Of a stretch of 33,943 nucleotides of DNA, positions 31,010 to 33,943 are shown one piece after another. Numbering within the stretch: position 1 is the stretch's first letter; the number at the start of each line of letters is the position of its first letter. A program made the translations under genes and the position numbers. Below the pieces are notes generated by a model. That model saw only the letters and a list, made by a program, of their open reading frames with translations, had not been told where the DNA came from and ran no database searches. The DNA is from Chthoniobacter flavus (GTDB lineage: Bacteria > Verrucomicrobiota > Verrucomicrobiia > Chthoniobacterales > JACTMZ01). Location: NCBI GenBank assembly GCA_945878135.1, contig CAMDUL010000027.1, forward strand, positions 1-33,943, read 5' to 3'.

Positions 31010-33268
31010 ATGCCCAATTCCCGCCGCCGGCCCGCTTCCAAAGATCGCCGGCCCGCCTCCCGCCCGAAAGCCCAGCAGGGCCCCCGCCGCCCCCAACCGC
31101 AGAACGACCGCAAAAAAAGGCCTGAAGCGCCGCCCACCCCGGGCCCGGCCGCCGCGCCGGCCGGCCTCGCCGATCCCGATCTGGCCGCACGCGTCCTCGA
31201 CCTGGTGCGGAAGCGACGCCAGTCCCCGCCCTCGTTGCAGGAAATCGCCGCGGTCCTGCAGGCCCGCGGACGCGATGCCCCCTCCGTGGCGCGTGTCCTG
31301 CACGATCTCGAAATCGCCGGCGACATCGTGCGCGTGCGGCAGGACCGGTTCACTTTGCCGCAAGAAGCCGATCTCGCGGTCGGCAGCATCCAGTTGCACC
31401 GCGACGGCTCGGCCCACCTCTTGCGCGACAAACCCGGCGACCCCGAGTTTTACCTCACACCGGAAAACACCGCCACCGCCCTCCCCGGCGACCGCGTCGT
31501 TGTGCGCCACTTGCGCGAACAGCCGCCGTTTCGCGGCTACCAGCCGTGCGGGCGCGTCATCCGCATCCTCCAGCGCGGCACCACCACCGCGGTCGGCACC
31601 CTGGAGAAAACCCCGCGCTTCTGGCACGTCGTGCCCGACGACAAACATTTCGTCCACAACATCTACGTCCCCCAACCCGCCGCACCCCTGCGTCCGAACC
31701 AAGGCGACAAAGTCGTGGTCAAACTCGGCGAATGGAAATCCCGCCACACCAATCCCGAGGGCGAAATCGTCGAGGTCCTCGGACCCGCAGACAAACCCGG
31801 CGTCGATATCGAGTCGATCATCCGCAAGTTCGACCTGCCGACCAAGTTTCCCGAGAACGTCCTGGCCGAAGCGAAATCTTTCCCCGACACCGTGCCGGCG
31901 TCCGCCGCGCGCGGACGCGAAGATTGCCGCGGCACGCTGGTCGTCACCATCGATCCGGACGACGCGCGCGATTTCGACGATGCGATCAATGTCGAAAAAA
32001 CCAAAGATGGCTGGAAGCTGACCGTCCATGTGGCCGACGTCTCGCACTACGTCACTCCGGCCACCCCGCTCGACCACGAGGCCTACAAGCGGGGCAACAG
32101 CGTTTATCTGCCCGATCGCGTCATCCCCATGCTGCCCGAGGCGCTGAGCAACGGGCTCTGCAGTCTGCGTCCGGACGAAGACCGTCTCACCTTCGCCGCC
32201 TTCATGGAAATCTCGCGCGACGGCAGGATCCGCAAGTCGCGTTTCGCCAAGTGCATCATCCGCAGCGCGCGCCGCTTCACCTACAAGGAAGCCTTCGCCC
32301 GGCTGCAGGCCAAACCCGCCGACAAGTTCGACCACATGTTGCACGAGGCGTGGGCCATGGCGTCCGTCCTGCGCAAAAAACGCTTCGAGGAAGGCTCGCT
32401 TGATCTCGATTTTCCCGAAGTGAAAGTCTGGCTCGACGACCAGGGCCGCCCCGCGCGGCTTGAGCGGATCGAAAACGACATCTCCCACCAACTCATCGAG
32501 GAATGCATGCTCGCGGCCAATGAAGCCGTGGCGCGCCTCTTTCGTATGACGCCCGCCGCGGCCATCCATCGCGTGCACGAGAAACCCGACGAGGCCAAGC
32601 TCAACGAATACCGCGAGCGCGTGCAGATGCACGGGCACAAGGTCGGGAACCTCTCGGTGCGCAAGGAACTGACCCGTTTCCTCAAGATGCTGCGCGGACA
32701 ACCCGAGGAATACGCGCTGAAGACCGCGCTGTTGAAGAGCCTGAAGCGCGCCAGTTACTCGCCCGAGCCGGCCGGCCACTACGGTTTGGCCAAGAGCGAC
32801 TACACCCATTTCACCAGTCCGATCCGCCGGTATGCCGACCTGATCGTCCACCGCGTGCTCTCCGACGTCTGCGGCTACACCAAGCCGAAGGGCCGTATCC
32901 CCTTCGGCGAGATCGCGCGGCATATTTCCACGACCGAACGCAACGCGGCCGAGGCCGAGCGCGAAGCGGTGCGGCTCAAGAAATTCGAATTCTTCCGTCA
33001 GCAACTGGCCAAGAAAACCGGGCAAACTTTCAAAGCCATCGTCCTCGAAGTGCGCAACTTCGGCATGTTCATCGAACTCCCCGAAGTCATGGCCGGCGGC
33101 CTGGTCCACGTCTCCGCCTTGGGCGACGACTTCTACACTTTCGACCAGGCGCGCCAACGTTTCATCGGAAGGAAAAAAAAGAAGACCTACAAGGCCGGCG
33201 ACGAACTGGAAGTTGTCGTGGCCCGCGTCGATCCGTTCAAGCAGCAGCTGGATTTCGCCCCGGCCTGA
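31010..33268 (+). CDS. rnr: Ribonuclease R
   Basis: RNase R is a processive 3'-5' exoribonuclease that degrades structured RNA and helps rRNA quality control. The 752-residue product begins with a basic tail (1-45), then a winged-helix region (about 60-110), cold-shock domains (about 120-280), and the RNB catalytic domain with DPDDARDFDDAI at 315-326 (metal-binding Asp315, Asp321, Asp323, Asp324). The late SPIRRYADLIVHR is also RNB; the S1 domain spans 671-752 with RNFGMFIELPEVMAGGLVHVSAL. The S1 domain ends almost at the C-terminus without the long basic tail of E. coli RNase R; the basic segment is at the N-terminus instead. I start at ATG 31010; the frame open from 30830 overlaps the divergent gene and encodes unrelated residues. 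Confidence 0.95.
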   Translation: MPNSRRRPASKDRRPASRPKAQQGPRRPQPQNDRKKRPEAPPTPGPAAAPAGLADPDLAARVLDLVRKRRQSPPSLQEIAAVLQARGRDAPSVARVLHDLEIAGDIVRVRQDRFTLPQEADLAVGSIQLHRDGSAHLLRDKPGDPEFYLTPENTATALPGDRVVVRHLREQPPFRGYQPCGRVIRILQRGTTTAVGTLEKTPRFWHVVPDDKHFVHNIYVPQPAAPLRPNQGDKVVVKLGEWKSRHTNPEGEIVEVLGPADKPGVDIESIIRKFDLPTKFPENVLAEAKSFPDTVPASAARGREDCRGTLVVTIDPDDARDFDDAINVEKTKDGWKLTVHVADVSHYVTPATPLDHEAYKRGNSVYLPDRVIPMLPEALSNGLCSLRPDEDRLTFAAFMEISRDGRIRKSRFAKCIIRSARRFTYKEAFARLQAKPADKFDHMLHEAWAMASVLRKKRFEEGSLDLDFPEVKVWLDDQGRPARLERIENDISHQLIEECMLAANEAVARLFRMTPAAAIHRVHEKPDEAKLNEYRERVQMHGHKVGNLSVRKELTRFLKMLRGQPEEYALKTALLKSLKRASYSPEPAGHYGLAKSDYTHFTSPIRRYADLIVHRVLSDVCGYTKPKGRIPFGEIARHISTTERNAAEAEREAVRLKKFEFFRQQLAKKTGQTFKAIVLEVRNFGMFIELPEVMAGGLVHVSALGDDFYTFDQARQRFIGRKKKKTYKAGDELEVVVARVDPFKQQLDFAPA

Positions 33269-33283
33269 CCCCGGACGGGTTTA

Positions 33284-33435
33284 AACAGAAGATAACGAGC
33301 ACCGGAGCGCGCGGGCGCTCGGGGCAGACGGCCACAGGCCACCGCAGGCGAGATGAGCGGGAGCGAGGGAGTCAACGGAACGAAGGCAAATCCCGGAAGC
33401 GTGTTCTCTCTTCGTTAACTTTGTTATCTTTTGTT
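33284..33435. repeat. Inverted-repeat-bounded intergenic element
   Basis: AACAGAAGATAACGA (33284-33298) recurs in inverted orientation as AACAAAAGATAACAA on the minus strand at 33421-33435, matching at 13 of 15 bases. The enclosed 122 bases have no credible coding sequence but contain a GAGCGC/GCGCTC hairpin near 33305. The AT-rich ends contrast with the GC-rich surroundings. The size and structure suggest a decayed miniature element, but no target-site duplication is evident. Confidence 0.6.
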
Positions 33436-33457
33436 CAAAAAAACTCAGGCCATTCCC

Positions 33458-33556
33458 CCTCCGTGATCTTTGCGCCTTGGTGAGAGAAATCCGCGGCTCC
33501 TCTCCACCCCTTCATTTACGGCGGGGAAGTTTCACGGAGACACGGAGAGCACAGGG
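33458..33556. repeat. Degenerate inverted repeat, CTCCGTG / CACGGAG
   Basis: The segment CCTCCGTGATCTTTGCGCC with GGTGAGAGAAA after it (from about 33458) is matched on the opposite strand by the segment around 33530-33556, containing TTCACGGAGACACGGAGAGC. The CACGGAGA words resemble low-complexity intergenic repeats common in large bacterial genomes. I see no gene in 33269-33613 beyond these two repeats. Confidence 0.5.
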
Positions 33557-33613
33557 AAAGGAAAGCGAGGGCGGCGAGAATCCCGCAAGGTGGAAGCGCA
33601 TCGGGCGGCAGGC

Positions 33614-33943
33614 TTAGCCAATCACCGCCACGCCGTATTTCTCGAACTGTTCGTCCGCCGTAACCACGGTCAGATCATGCAATTTTGCCGCCGCGATGAT
33701 GAACCGGTCGCAGGGGTCGTCGTGGATTCGCGGCAGTTCGGCGGCGGCCATGCAGACAGTTAAGTCGAGCGGCAGAATGGTGAGGCCGTGATGCTCCGCG
33801 ACTTTCTCAAACCATGGGCGGGGCGGATGCGGCAGCTTCAACTTTCCTTTGGTCACTTTGATGGCGACTTCAAAACCGCTCATGGCCGAAACATAAACCA
33901 CCGAGGCCTCGTTGATTTTCTTGAGGGCGAAACGGCTTAATTT
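33614..33943 (-). CDS. PIN-domain toxin, VapC-like (5' end beyond window)
   Basis: The visible part is 109 codons plus a stop. The frame stays open to the window edge: the 14 codons before GTG 33901 read KLSRFALKKINEAS, a normal PIN-domain continuation, so the gene starts outside. Visible motifs are SAMSGFEVAIKVTKGKL, with the conserved acidic residue of PIN proteins of the S-x-x-E-x-x-x-K type, and DPCDRFIIAAAKLHDLTVVTADEQF with the second acidic cluster. The first Asp of the active site would lie beyond the edge. Such proteins are site-specific RNases of type II toxin-antitoxin modules. The antitoxin gene would be expected upstream, outside the window. A start at 33901 would give a truncated, inactive domain. 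Confidence 0.85.
   Translation of the reverse strand, partial: KLSRFALKKINEASVVYVSAMSGFEVAIKVTKGKLKLPHPPRPWFEKVAEHHGLTILPLDLTVCMAAAELPRIHDDPCDRFIIAAAKLHDLTVVTADEQFEKYGVAVIG

Noticed and set aside
31001-33157. Long minus-strand open frame opposite rnr
   Set aside because: It has no recognisable domain and is fully antisense to RNase R.
33614-33901. PIN gene as a complete 95-residue protein
   Set aside because: The frame continues to the window edge with PIN-like residues, and the N-terminal catalytic Asp is missing from the short version.

Overview
The window is a dense, GC-rich bacterial chromosome segment, mostly conserved housekeeping genes. My best guess at lineage is Verrucomicrobiota. 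This rests on the high GC, the four-helix-bundle (23S-IVS-type) gene, the coiled-coil plus mini-lipoprotein pair, the many short dispersed palindromes and the scarcity of Shine-Dalgarno sequences. It is an inference without a database search. I recognise no transposase, integrase, phage module, CRISPR array or rRNA operon.

Layout. 1-1310: a GbsR-type regulator overlapping a four-helix-bundle gene that sits between two inverted heptamer arrays, then tRNA-Asp(GTC). 1418-5463: PfkB kinase, hemL, an ECF sigma factor and its RskA-like anti-sigma factor, then a small membrane protein on the other strand. 5551-11702: a glycoside-hydrolase/GT2 fusion overlapping queA, a zinc alcohol dehydrogenase overlapping a lipoprotein chorismate mutase, tadA (minus) and rpe. 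11712-15434 (minus): CPBP protease, comF, accD, folC. 15680-18681: coiled-coil envelope protein, 60-residue lipoprotein, GT9 glycosyltransferase, TlpA-like protein. 18678-23600: SET-domain protein (minus), BaiN/HI0933 flavoprotein, a lipoprotein and an O-antigen-ligase-like protein (both minus). 23658-33268: glycerate kinase, fabD, nadA, polysaccharide deacetylase (minus), ftsH, cytidylate-kinase-like protein, a small anchored protein (minus) and RNase R. 33269-33943: decayed repeats and a PIN-domain toxin cut by the window edge.

Two features of gene expression stand out. Many first genes have a -10-like hexamer only 6-10 nt before the start codon, several with a TTG-type -35 box 16-17 nt further up, so their mRNAs would be leaderless or nearly so. 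Downstream genes very often start inside the stop codon of the preceding gene: there are eight ATGA or GTGA overlaps. Together these suggest leaderless initiation at the first gene and termination-reinitiation for the rest.

The functional themes are envelope and surface polysaccharide (GH-GT2 fusion, GT9, Wzy/WaaL-like ligase, deacetylase, coiled-coil protein and lipoproteins), cofactor and lipid precursors (hemL, nadA, folC, accD, fabD) and RNA metabolism (queA, tadA, rnr). The less ordinary items are the heptamer-bounded four-helix-bundle module, paired palindromes sharing a GGC(A/G)TCC core at gene ends, the GH-GT2 fusion, and a eukaryote-like SET/post-SET protein with basic tails. I do not see a clear multi-gene defence or mobile system.
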